Assembly: GCA_016714535.1 (NCBI GenBank)
Contig: JADKDR010000001.1
Location: forward strand, 310,001 to 374,000
Length of the DNA stretch: 64,000 nucleotides
Source: Bacteroidota bacterium
GTDB taxonomy: Bacteria; Bacteroidota; Bacteroidia; AKYH767-A; OLB10
Reading direction: 5' to 3'
Shown: positions 37,211 to 47,172 of the stretch, piece after piece
How positions within the stretch are numbered: position 1 is the stretch's first letter
Layout of the letters: each line of letters begins with the position of its first letter
Made by a program: the position numbers and the translations under genes
Notes under the pieces: model-generated
Databases searched by the model: none
Told to the model about the DNA's origin: nothing
What the model saw: only the letters and a program-made list of their open reading frames with translations

Positions 37211-38838
37211 ATGAAAACGTACTTAATCATTGGCTTATTATTTAGTTTGATATTGAGAGCAAGAACTCAGGATTTAATTAATCCTTATCAGGAATTCCAA
37301 AATACTTGGACTGAACAAAATCCTAACTTTCCATTAAATTGTATTTATCAATATCCACCTCAAGCAAATTATAATGCTCCAAATCTTGATGATTTTTTAT
37401 ATACACCAGCAGCTAGGTTTAAAATAGGTACGGGACAATATGATGGTGAATATCAGATAATTTTAGATCAATTACCTTGGAACTTTGAATATTATGGTCC
37501 ATGTCCGCAAGGCCTTTGTTTAATAGAATCAAACTTTAAGGAGTTAGGGAAATCACTTAAATTAGAAGTTGTGTCTTTTCCATTTACTATGCCATGTTGG
37601 GATCAGCCCAGTTCTTGTACTTATCCCAATTATGGTACTAATACAACACGCGATTTATACATGCCAGATGATCCATTTGCTTCCGGAAAATGGAATAATC
37701 TAACTAATACCTTTGAGGGACCTTTTCCAGGACCACTCTACGACATTTCATCGCCAACCGCTTTAGTATCAAGACAATTTATGAATGACCCAGTTAGCAA
37801 TCCAAGTGCCGACATTTGGCTTCCGCACACAATTATCAAACATACTGTTTTTTTGCATTGTGAAAACAACACATCTTCTCCAATAATAAATCAATTTTCT
37901 TGGTATTACGATAATACCAGAGGTAATATGAAAACATATCCATTTAGAGCAGAGAATACAGTTCCACCTACAAATAATGCCGATCACGATGTTTTTTTTC
38001 GACCAGAGATATTGACCAACATTGATGATGGTAGTGCTGTTTACCAATGTGATTTTAACAGAAATAGCAATGATGATTGGTTTGATGGTGGTTCATTAGA
38101 CTATTTCCCTCTTGCAAATAGCAATACAAGTTGTCAAAGTACCAATCAATATGTTACTAACCCCACCCCATTTGATTTATATGTTGATCAATTTACGCCT
38201 AATTGGTTTGCAGCACCATTTAACCCTGAACTGAGGGCCCATCTGTATCAAAGTGTTTTCTTTCCACCTTATAGTCTTTTATCTGCTTCATTAAAAAATA
38301 AAAATGGGGATGGACCTGCTGGTTATGTAAATAATCTTAATAACACATTTACTTATTTAGCACTAAATAGTATCCCCAATAAATTTAATATCGACCAAAA
38401 CATCAACCTCAACATTATCAATCCATCTGAAATGACAATTTATAACCCTAGCGAGGTTTATGTAAAAGCAACTGCAAGTGATTTACATTTTCCTTCTTAT
38501 TATACATTCAAAACAATTAATGGTGTTTTACCCCACAAGTCAAGGTATTAGCAGATAGCCAAGACCCACAATGTGGTGGCCCCTACACAGACCTGCGCAA
38601 TGTGCCTGTACGCACTGACCTACGCAGCGAAAATGTTAATGACCCCAATGATCCAAATAATCCTGAGCACAGTGTATTTGCTTCACGTTATTATTTGGAG
38701 GGTGGTAGTAAACTTACTATAGATGCATGCTGCAATATTTATGATGCAGCCTTTGATGTAATAAATGAAGGAGCCACATTAATATTTGAAAACCATCCTA
38801 CTAATTTAGGCTATGAAGACAAAAGTAGCCACTTGTAA
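37211..38838 (+). pseudogene. Array protein B3: frameshifted and truncated B gene
   Basis: The first frame (37211-38551, 446 residues) has a signal peptide, DGEYQII, SFPFTMPC, LPHTIIKHT, YDNTRGNMKTYPF and the INPSEMTIYNPSE motif. It ends early at HKSRY because one A is missing at about 38543 compared with B1 (TCAAGG against TCAAAGG). The common B block continues in the next frame (38602-38838) with one extra codon (Ile) and then stops at DKSSHL. The DNA then jumps to the KIVVR-coding end, the same deletion as in B1. It thus lacks the T9SS domain twice over. Confidence 0.75.
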
Positions 38839-38883
38839 GAAAAAAATGTGGTGAGGTAGAAATAATTTAAAAGAAATTGAAAT

Positions 38884-39012
38884 ATGAAAAATGACATGAG
38901 GCAAAACGATGTAGGCAGAATGCAACAACTACAACTACTAACTACCGAAGAGCTTTATCGGTATGTACTTGAATTGATGGAGAGGGTGGAGATGTTGGAA
39001 GGAAAAACTTAA
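38884..39012 (+). CDS. Short coiled-coil ORF at array joint 3
   Basis: 42 codons from ATG 38884: MKNDMRQNDVGRMQQLQLL, then TEELYRYVLELMERVEMLEG. Same origin as the other joint ORFs. It ends 15 bases before A4. Silent changes against the other two copies suggest it is older or under some constraint. Confidence 0.5.
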   Translation: MKNDMRQNDVGRMQQLQLLTTEELYRYVLELMERVEMLEGKT

Positions 39013-39027
39013 GTAATAATTTTCGTT

Positions 39028-40605
39028 ATGAGACTAATAATAGTTGCTTATTTAATAATGCTAGCATTATGCAGTATGGCTAATACAGCATTAGCTCAGC
39101 ACATTTTTCAATACAGTTATGGTCAAGAAAGTGTTGATGAAGTTGCCTTTCGAATAACCAATGAAAATGATTCGACCTTCGTAATTGCTGGAGAGATGAC
39201 AAATTCTTATGGCCGTCAACATTTGCTAATGAAGGTAAATGATAAAGGTGAAAAATTATGGTCAAAGTATTATCATCGAAAAGGCGACAATTCAACGTCT
39301 ACTTTACTTAAATTACAAAATGGAAACTTTCTTGTAAATTCTATTTCATGTCGCGATTCTAATTGCACATCATGGGTGAGTTATTTTTTAGAAATAAATA
39401 CAAATGGTGACTTAGTAAAATCTTTTTTATTTGATGACTCTGTAAATTTTATTTTCCCAAAACTACAGATGAGCAATGGCGATTTAGTCTTTAGTGGAGG
39501 ACAAATATCATCGTTTCCTAGTTATCAAAACCCAATTATTTTAAAAACAGACAGCCTTTACAATACGATTTGGTGTAAGGTTTATACCTTCCCTAATACA
39601 ACATCTTTGTATAGTGCTGTTGAGTTAGATAACAAACAATTATTAATTGCTGGGTATGGTCATCAAAATACCCTAAATACTCAGCAAGGTACAGTGGTAA
39701 ATATTGACAGCATAGGAAATATTTTGTTGGCAAAGCAGATTGATTCTATAAATTTTACTTCCATTTTTAAGACAAGTAGCAATGATTTTTATTTGGGAGC
39801 ATGCAGCATACTCGGTGGTGCAAATAGTGGCGCTCAATTAGTAGTAAAATATGATAGTGGATTAAATATGCTATGGGCTAAACAAATAATTGGCGCAGGT
39901 TCTACTTGTTTAGGCGAGATGCATAGAGATCAATTAGGTGCCATTTGGGGAGTAAGAAATATTGGCATTACAAAAATAGATAGCAATGGGAATTTTGTTT
40001 CAGATTCAAAAATGTACCTTAATCCAGGCTTTTTCTCAATTTTTGGAGGATCCACTGATTTCACTTTTACAAGCGACAAGGGAATTCTTATGGTTTCTTC
40101 AATAATTAATAACACGAATTACCCCAAAGCAAATATTATATTGACTAAGGCGGATAGCACAATGAATAGATGTGAAACCCAAAATTATACGTTCCCTTCC
40201 TATCAGGTGTTTCCAACTATGCAAACTATTTTGCCTTTAACAAGTACAAAGCAGGCAAATTTAATACCTGTTACGGAGTTTATTCAAGACACAATTTATA
40301 TGCCTAAGGTAATTGACTGTGATTTAAATACAGGTTTCCAGGATTTTTTGACTGATGATTATTCGGTATCATTATATCCCAATCCATTTATTGATTTAGT
40401 AAACTTAAAATTAGCTAGCATTAATGAAATTAATAAATATGAAATTTCGATAATTAACATTACAACAAATAAGATTGAATATAATAGTCAGTTAAATGTA
40501 AATGACGTTACTTTAAACTTGATACAACTTAATCCAGGTATATATATATTGCAAATAAACGGAATCAACAGGCTTAATAAACATTTAAAGATAATAAAGC
40601 AATAA
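39028..40605 (+). CDS. Array protein A4: secreted T9SS protein
   Basis: 525 residues. Signal peptide 1-24 (ends LAQH). Propeller-like repeats (FVIAGEMTNSYGRQHLLMKV, NDKGEKLWSKYYHRKG; TVVNIDSIGNILLAKQI). C-terminal T9SS domain from SLYPNPFIDLV to LKIIKQ. The stop is TAA where A1 has TGA overlapping the next ATG; the same G-to-A change would have removed the start codon of B4. Confidence 0.8.
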   Translation: MRLIIVAYLIMLALCSMANTALAQHIFQYSYGQESVDEVAFRITNENDSTFVIAGEMTNSYGRQHLLMKVNDKGEKLWSKYYHRKGDNSTSTLLKLQNGNFLVNSISCRDSNCTSWVSYFLEINTNGDLVKSFLFDDSVNFIFPKLQMSNGDLVFSGGQISSFPSYQNPIILKTDSLYNTIWCKVYTFPNTTSLYSAVELDNKQLLIAGYGHQNTLNTQQGTVVNIDSIGNILLAKQIDSINFTSIFKTSSNDFYLGACSILGGANSGAQLVVKYDSGLNMLWAKQIIGAGSTCLGEMHRDQLGAIWGVRNIGITKIDSNGNFVSDSKMYLNPGFFSIFGGSTDFTFTSDKGILMVSSIINNTNYPKANIILTKADSTMNRCETQNYTFPSYQVFPTMQTILPLTSTKQANLIPVTEFIQDTIYMPKVIDCDLNTGFQDFLTDDYSVSLYPNPFIDLVNLKLASINEINKYEISIINITTNKIEYNSQLNVNDVTLNLIQLNPGIYILQINGINRLNKHLKIIKQ

Positions 40606-42730
40606 AAAGGCTATTAATATTGGGTTTGATAATTTTAAATTTTCAAGTAGGAATTAGTCAAGAAATTTTAAACAATTATCAGAAAATTATTCCAACTTGG
40701 TATGGTGGAGGGTATCCTCAATTGTATAAAAATTCTGTACCATCTTTTCCATATACTTGGGTAAACCAAGATTTCGCACCAGGGTATTTTGGAGAATATG
40801 AAATATTTTTAGATAGGTTTTATTGGAATAAAGTTAATCCAAATTTAGCCACCAGTTTTACAATGGAAGTTGTTTCATTTCCTTTCACCATTGATTGTGC
40901 ATGGCTTACAAATGGATGTGCATCACCTAGTTTATTTAGAGAATTGTTTTTGCCAACAAATCAATCTTATAACGGAATTGATAAATGGGACAACTTATCA
41001 AGAAAGCTACCAGGGATTTGCCATTTTGGTTTTAGTCTTAATGATAATCATCAGACTTTGGTAAGCTATGCTTTTACGCAGAATGCAGCATTAGACTTTT
41101 CAACAAGATCAATATTACCTCATTCAATTATTAAGCATACCATAAATCTTCATTGTGGGAATTCAACAACCAATGACATTATTAAGACATTTTCATGGTA
41201 TTATGATAATACAAGGGGTAGGATGAGATTTTATCCATTTACAAATACTAATAATTTTGGTAGCAGCCAAGCTATGCATGATGTCATTTTTATGCCAACC
41301 TTATTTAGTAATCAGATTATTGTAGATCCGCATAAATACGATGAAGCTAATAATTTATTTCTTTTGCAAAACGGGACGATAAATTATTTTCCATATAATG
41401 AAATTCCGAACCCTACCAATTGTAACGAAATTGGTGCTAATTACCCACTTTCAAACGAAACTTTTAGTGACTGGGCTAATATTAATGGAGTTAACGTTCA
41501 GTCATTTTATAATGTATTTCCACCGCCTTATTCATTATTTAGTGCTCCCATTCTTAACAATAAGGGTAACTATATTGCAGGTTTGAAATGGTCAGGTTCA
41601 AGCACTAATTTGGGTCAAGCGGGAGGTATTGAATTTTCAGTCGATCAAGGGATCACTCACCAATACCACATCGACCAAAACATCAATCTCAACATTATCA
41701 ATCCATCTGAAATGACAATTTACAATCCAAGTGAGGTTAACATTACAAGTGGTGCCAATGATTTACATTTTCCTTCTTATTATACATTTAAAACTATACG
41801 TGGAGTTTATCCCAAAGCAGCAGATGTAATTGCAGACAACCAAGACCCGCAATGTGGTGGCCCCTACACAGACCTGCGCAATGTGCCTGTACGCACTGAC
41901 CTACGCAGCGAAAACCCTAATGACCCTAATGATCCTAACAATCCTGAGCACAGTGTATTTGCTTCACGTTATTATTTGGAGGGTGGTAGTAAACTTACTA
42001 TAGATGCATGCTGCAATATTTATGATGCAGCCTTTGATGTAAATGAGGGAGCCACATTAATATTTGAAAACCATCCTACTAATTTAGGCTATGAAGACAA
42101 AAGTAGCAATCTTGGCCGCTACAAGGTGCAGGGTCGTAAGGGGGCTATACTTCGCAACTATGATGATATTCAGTATATTCAAAATGGAGAAATAGATCAA
42201 CCATACTTATTGCATTATGTTGCCAAAAATGAGATATATGCAGGTAGCGCTGTAGATCCTGATGGAGACCAACAACAAGACTTTTACAACATTAAGCCTG
42301 GTGGCAATGTGCAGTTTACCGCGGAAGAAGTAATTAGTTTACGCGATGGATTTGGAGCCAAGGCAGGTTGTACATTTAAAGCCAAATGCGAACCGGCAAT
42401 AAACCCACCAACTTGCCCGCCTTTGGTAAATGGTAATGGAGGCAGCAAAACTATACAGCCTCAACAAACACTGCAACAAACGCAAAGTAATTTATCTCCT
42501 TTTATGGCTTTGCCAAATCAAGTGATGGTGTAGTTTCAGTTTATTATCCAGTGCATGATGGAAGTGAGTATGCTTTATCCGTTTATAATGCAATGGGCAA
42601 TTTGATTGAATCGCGCATGGTTACTCAATCACCACATGCACTTGATTTAACAGGATATGGTAGTGGTTTTTATTTTATCAAAGCACACACAGGAAATAAT
42701 GTGCAAATGAAAAAGATTGTGGTGCGATAA
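40602..42730 (+). pseudogene. Array protein B4: start codon lost and 3' frameshift
   Basis: The frame 40602-42533 encodes the full B architecture: IKRLLILGLIILNFQVGIS as signal peptide, GYFGEYEIF, SFPFTIDC, LPHSIIKHT, DNTRGRMRFYPF, then the common block and the coathanger-like region. At the expected start the codon is ATA (40602) instead of ATG; the next usable codon, TTG 40620, cuts the signal peptide. Near 42521 one C of a CC pair is missing compared with B2, so the frame ends at NQVMV, while the intact T9SS domain continues in another frame to 42730. From about 41844 to the end it is nearly identical to B2. Confidence 0.75.
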
Positions 42731-43010
42731 AGTCTTGATAAAAATATTGAACAAATAATTTGCTTTGAATAATTCATCCCTATCCTCATCAACGCCTAAA
42801 TCCCAAGCCAAGCGCGGTAGTCACGAGGATGCAAATGCGTTAAGTCACCTTTCCAAATTTCCAATCTCCACTCAATAACTTTTCAACCAAGTCATTTTTC
42901 AATTTCCTTATAAAATTTCTGTCAAAAAAGTCTGCCATATTGTTCTATCACTTATACTTGCATACTATTTGATTGTAAACTATCAAACAAGAGAGTAAAA
43001 AGGGAAAAAT

Positions 43011-45571
43011 ATGGAAGCAAAATTTTCACCACGGGTTAAGGATGTTATTACATACAGCCGCGAAGAAGCGTTAAGGTTAGGGCAGGATTATATTGGTACT
43101 GAACATTTGTTACTTGGCCTGATTAGAGAGGGCGAGGGCATGGCTATCAAGTTTTTAAAAACGCTTGGTCTCAATCTGGTTGACTTGCGCAGGTCGGTTG
43201 AGAATGCTGTAAAAGGCAGCACCGGCAATGTGAGCAACTTAAACAACATCCCCTTGACCAAACAAGCCGAAAAAGCTTTAAAAATAACCTATCTGGAAGC
43301 AAAAATTTTTAAAAGCGATATCATTGGTACAGAGCATTTATTGTTGAGTATACTAAAAGACGAAGACAATATAGCCACACAAATTTTAAATCAGTACGGA
43401 GTAAATTATGAGTTGGTGCGCGAAGAACTCGAAGTAATGCGCAATAATGGATTTAAAAGTGAAGCACCACAGCAGGGCGAAGATGAAGGATATCCGCAGG
43501 ATGAGCCGGGAGGTGGCTATCAGGTACCTAAGAAGACCGGAGATAATAAATCCAAAACACCGGTACTTGATAACTTTGGTCGCGACCTTACCAAGAGTGC
43601 CGAAGATGGTAAACTTGATCCCATAGTTGGCCGCGAAAAGGAGATAGAGCGTGTGTCTCAAATTCTTGCAAGACGCAAAAAGAATAATCCAATCTTGATT
43701 GGAGAACCCGGAGTAGGTAAATCTGCCATTGCCGAAGGTTTGGCACTTCGCATTATACAGCGCAAAGTTTCACGTGTTTTATTTAACAAACGCATTGTTA
43801 CGCTCGACCTTGCATCGTTGGTGGCTGGTACAAAATACCGTGGTCAGTTTGAAGAGCGTATGAAAGCGGTGATGAATGAGCTTGGAAAAAAGCCCTGATG
43901 TAATTTTATTTATTGATGAAATACATACCATCATTGGTGCCGGAGGTGCTTCGGGCTCGCTAGATGCGAGCAACATGTTTAAGCCTGCCCTGGCCCGTGG
44001 CGAAATACAATGCATAGGCGCCACTACCCTCGATGAATATCGCGAATACATTGAAAAAGACGGTGCTTTAGACAGACGTTTTCAAAAAGTATTAGTTGAC
44101 CCAACTTCGGTTGATGAAACTATCGAAATACTGAATAACATTCGCGAACGCTATGAAGAGCATCATCATGTAAGCTATACTCCCGAGGCTATAAAAGCTT
44201 GTGTTACCCTAACAGCACGTTACATAACCGACCGCTACTTGCCTGACAAAGCCATTGATGCATTAGATGAGTCGGGCTCTCGTGTGCATCTTAGTAACAT
44301 TGTTGTTCCTGACTATATTTCCGATTTGGAAAATAAAATCAATGATGTTAAAAACGAAAAAAAATCGTGTGGTACGCAGTCAACGTTACGAAGAGGCTGC
44401 CAAGCTCCGCGATACGGAGAAAAATCTATTAGACGAGTTAGAAAAAGCGAAAACTCGTTGGGATGAAGAAACCAAATTGCAACGTTTTGCTGTTACCGAA
44501 GATAATGTAGCCGAAGTAGTAGCCATGATGAGTGGAATACCGGTGCACCGTGTGGCACAAGCCGAAACCGCTCGTTTGGTAAAAATGCCGGAAGAGTTAA
44601 AAGGCAAAGTGGTTGGGCAGGATGAAGCGATTTCGAAAGTAGTGAAAGCCATACAACGCAACCGTGCAGGATTAAAAGATCCAAACCGCCCCATAGGTTC
44701 ATTCGTATTCCTTGGCCCTACCGGTGTAGGAAAAACAGAATTGGCAAAAGTGCTTGCCCGATATTTATTTGATAATGACGACTCGCTCATACGTATTGAC
44801 ATGAGTGAGTATATGGAAAAATTTGCTGTAAGTCGCCTCATTGGTGCACCTCCGGGATATGTGGGCTATGAAGAAGGCGGACAGCTAACTGAAAAAGTAA
44901 GACGTAAACCTTATGCGGTAGTGTTGTTGGATGAAATAGAAAAAGCGCATCCGGATGTGTTTAACTTATTATTGCAAGTATTGGATGATGGCCAACTTAC
45001 CGACAGCCTGGGGCGTAAAGTTGATTTTAAGAACTGCATCATCATCATGACTTCCAATATTGGTTCGCGTCAATTAAAAGACTTTGGACAAGGAGTAGGA
45101 TTTCAAACTTCGGCAAAAATAAAAGGCGCTGACGATCATTCGAAAGGTGTAATTGAAAACGCTTTGAAGAAAGCTTTTGCACCTGAGTTTCTGAATCGTA
45201 TTGATGACGTTGTCATCTTCAATCATCTTGAAAAAGCTGACATACATAAGATAATTGATATTGAATTATCACACTTATATAAGCGTGTAGAAGAACTCGG
45301 ATACAAACTTTCGCTGACCGATGAAGCAAAAGACTTTATTAGCGAAAAAGGCTATGACAGCAGTTTTGGAGCCCGACCTTTGAAACGCGCCATTCAAAAA
45401 TATGTGGAAGATCAACTTGCCGAAGAAATAATAAAATCAGAACTAACCGAAGGTGATAGTATAGAACTAAGTTTTGATAAAGACACAAATATGCTTAAGG
45501 CCACTATTACAAAGCCTAATAGTAGTAATGGTAATGGCAACGGAAAAAAATCGAAGAAGAATACCCTATAA
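43011..45571 (+). CDS. clpC: ATP-dependent Clp protease ATPase ClpC, interrupted by two frameshifts
   Basis: Read through two frameshifts, this encodes about 852 residues, the normal ClpC length. Parts in order: two Clp N repeats (GTEHLLLGLIREGEG, GTEHLLLSILKDE), first AAA domain with GEPGVGKSAIAEG and LFIDEIHTIIGAGG, a coiled middle domain (RSQRYEEAAKLRDTEKNL), second AAA domain (GPTGVGKTELAKVLA, VVLLDEIEKAHPDV) and the C-terminal D2-small domain. Frameshift 1 (about 43886) needs one base fewer in TTGGAAAAAAGCC; frameshift 2 (about 44355-44366) has 8 A where 7 fit. Both sit in homopolymers. ClpC unfolds substrates for ClpP. Confidence 0.9.
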
Positions 45572-45593
45572 CTTGTAAATTGGTAAGAAGTAT

Positions 45594-45618
45594 AAGCCCT
45601 GCAATGCAGGGCTTTTTT
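45594..45618 (+). terminator. Terminator after clpC
   Basis: A 9-bp perfect stem (45594-45602 with 45606-45614, AAGCCCTGC and complement) with a 3-base loop and a run of T after it. Confidence 0.9.
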
Positions 45619-45676
45619 ATTAAAATATATTTGAACATGGTAACAAAAAGTATGATCATTGCAGTAAAATCATATT

Positions 45677-46408
45677 ATGAATGTACTAAACTCCATATTA
45701 CAAAAGTGCGATAACCATAAAAAGCAACTTGCCGTATTAATAGACCCCGACAAAGCGGATGCTAATTCCATTGAAACGATATGTTCTATGTGCAACCGGG
45801 CCAGCGTTGACTTAATTTTTGTTGGAGGCAGTTTGATTACGCATGGTGATTTGAATTTTACAATTTCTGAAATAAAAAAAAACACCTCAATACCAATCGT
45901 TTCCTTTCCAGGCAATCATTTACAAATTTCAGAATTGACTGATGCATTACTATTTATTTCACTGGTAAGCAGCCGCAATGCAGATATGATTATTGGTCAG
46001 CACATACAGGCAGCACCCTACATCAGAAAAAAAAATATTGAAACCATAAGTACTGCTTATATGCTAATAGAAGGGGGAAGCAATACCACTGCACATTACC
46101 TAAGTAATAGTAATCCCATACCACGCGAAAAAGCCGAAATAGCAGCAGCAACGGCCATGGCAGCTGAGATGATAGGATATAAGTGCATTTATCTTGAAGC
46201 CGGTAGTGGTGCAAAACTTCATGTGCCAGTTGCTATGATTGCTGCGGTAAAAAAATCTATATCGCTACCTATACTATGCGGTGGTGGAATACGTGATGCA
46301 AACACAGCAAAGCTAATGGCTGATGCAGGTGCTGATGTTTTAGTAATAGGTACAGCCTTTGAACATCATCCTGCATTGATACAAGAAATTGCTGAGGCAA
46401 TCAAATGA
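45677..46408 (+). CDS. Geranylgeranylglyceryl-phosphate synthase family protein
   Basis: A 243-residue TIM-barrel prenyltransferase of the GGGPS/PcrB family. VLIDPDKAD near 20-28, IFVGGS near 50, SFPGNHLQIS near 78 (the SFPGN motif of Bacteroidota-type members), YLEAGSGA near 172 and CGGGIRD near 202 hold the phosphate- and prenyl-binding loops. In archaea the enzyme makes the first ether-lipid bond; group II members in Bacteroidota and Bacillus attach prenyl chains to glycerol 1-phosphate. Chain length cannot be told here. It overlaps pnuC by 4 bases. Confidence 0.88.
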   Translation: MNVLNSILQKCDNHKKQLAVLIDPDKADANSIETICSMCNRASVDLIFVGGSLITHGDLNFTISEIKKNTSIPIVSFPGNHLQISELTDALLFISLVSSRNADMIIGQHIQAAPYIRKKNIETISTAYMLIEGGSNTTAHYLSNSNPIPREKAEIAAATAMAAEMIGYKCIYLEAGSGAKLHVPVAMIAAVKKSISLPILCGGGIRDANTAKLMADAGADVLVIGTAFEHHPALIQEIAEAIK

Positions 46409-46971
46409 TCTTGCTTGAAATAATTGGAGTAGCCTGCGGAATAGCCGGAATAGTTCTTACGGCAAAAGGTAACATTTTTAATTTTCCGGTGGGCATTGTA
46501 AATGTTTTAATTACTGCTTATATAGTTTTTATAAACGGCCTGTATGCAGATGTGGTGCAACAATTTTTTTATTTAATCGTATTGGTTATTGGATGGCTAA
46601 GCTGGAACAAATCACACCAACAGGAACAACAACAGTTTTATCATAGCACCATTAATGAGCGCATACTATACTTTGTAGCCATAGTAATTTTAAGTGCTTG
46701 CTTGTCGGTATTACTATATCGATTCAATCCCAATGCGTACCTCTTGCTTGATGCTGCCGGAACTGCCATGGCTATTATAGCACAATATATGATTGCTCGG
46801 AAAAAAATTGAAAACTGGTACTTATGGTTAATTGTTAACTCCTTATACACTTACTTATTCTTTGCAAAAGAGCTTTATGCTTATTGTGGTCTTTCGATAA
46901 TTTATTTTTTTCTAGCTATTGTCGGATTGCTTGCCTGGAAAAAAAATACAATTCAACCATTTATCAATTAA
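46405..46971 (+). CDS. pnuC: Nicotinamide riboside transporter PnuC
   Basis: 188 residues with about seven membrane segments. The start LEIIGVACGIAGIVLTAKGN and the NFPVGIVN motif, followed by LIVLVIGWLSWNK and the C-terminal ENWYLWLIVNSLYTYLF...GLLAWKK segment, are diagnostic for PnuC. It carries nicotinamide riboside for NAD synthesis. The NadR-like kinase that would trap the substrate is encoded 200 bases downstream. Confidence 0.93.
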   Translation: MILLEIIGVACGIAGIVLTAKGNIFNFPVGIVNVLITAYIVFINGLYADVVQQFFYLIVLVIGWLSWNKSHQQEQQQFYHSTINERILYFVAIVILSACLSVLLYRFNPNAYLLLDAAGTAMAIIAQYMIARKKIENWYLWLIVNSLYTYLFFAKELYAYCGLSIIYFFLAIVGLLAWKKNTIQPFIN

Positions 46972-47172
46972 TGAAATAAGTTATCGCGATTTTTGTAAAA
47001 AAAATATTGTGTGCAATTATTTAAAAAAAACTTGTTCCAATAAAACTGTTACTATATTCGCCCCACTTAATAAACAAAAGTATTAACCACTGCGCTTTTT
47101 GATTGGAGTATTTAAAGTTAAAGAACAAGAATCTCTGTTGCAGTTAAATATATTGAAACACCAAGTGTAACT

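Noticed and set aside
42968..42987. TTTGAT/ATCAAA palindrome before clpC as a CtsR-type operator
   Set aside because: Only six outer pairs match, the centre is imperfect, and CtsR is a regulator of Gram-positive bacteria; too weak to list.
44386..44841. 151-codon minus-strand ORF
   Set aside because: Antisense to the second half of clpC, which is highly conserved in its own frame.
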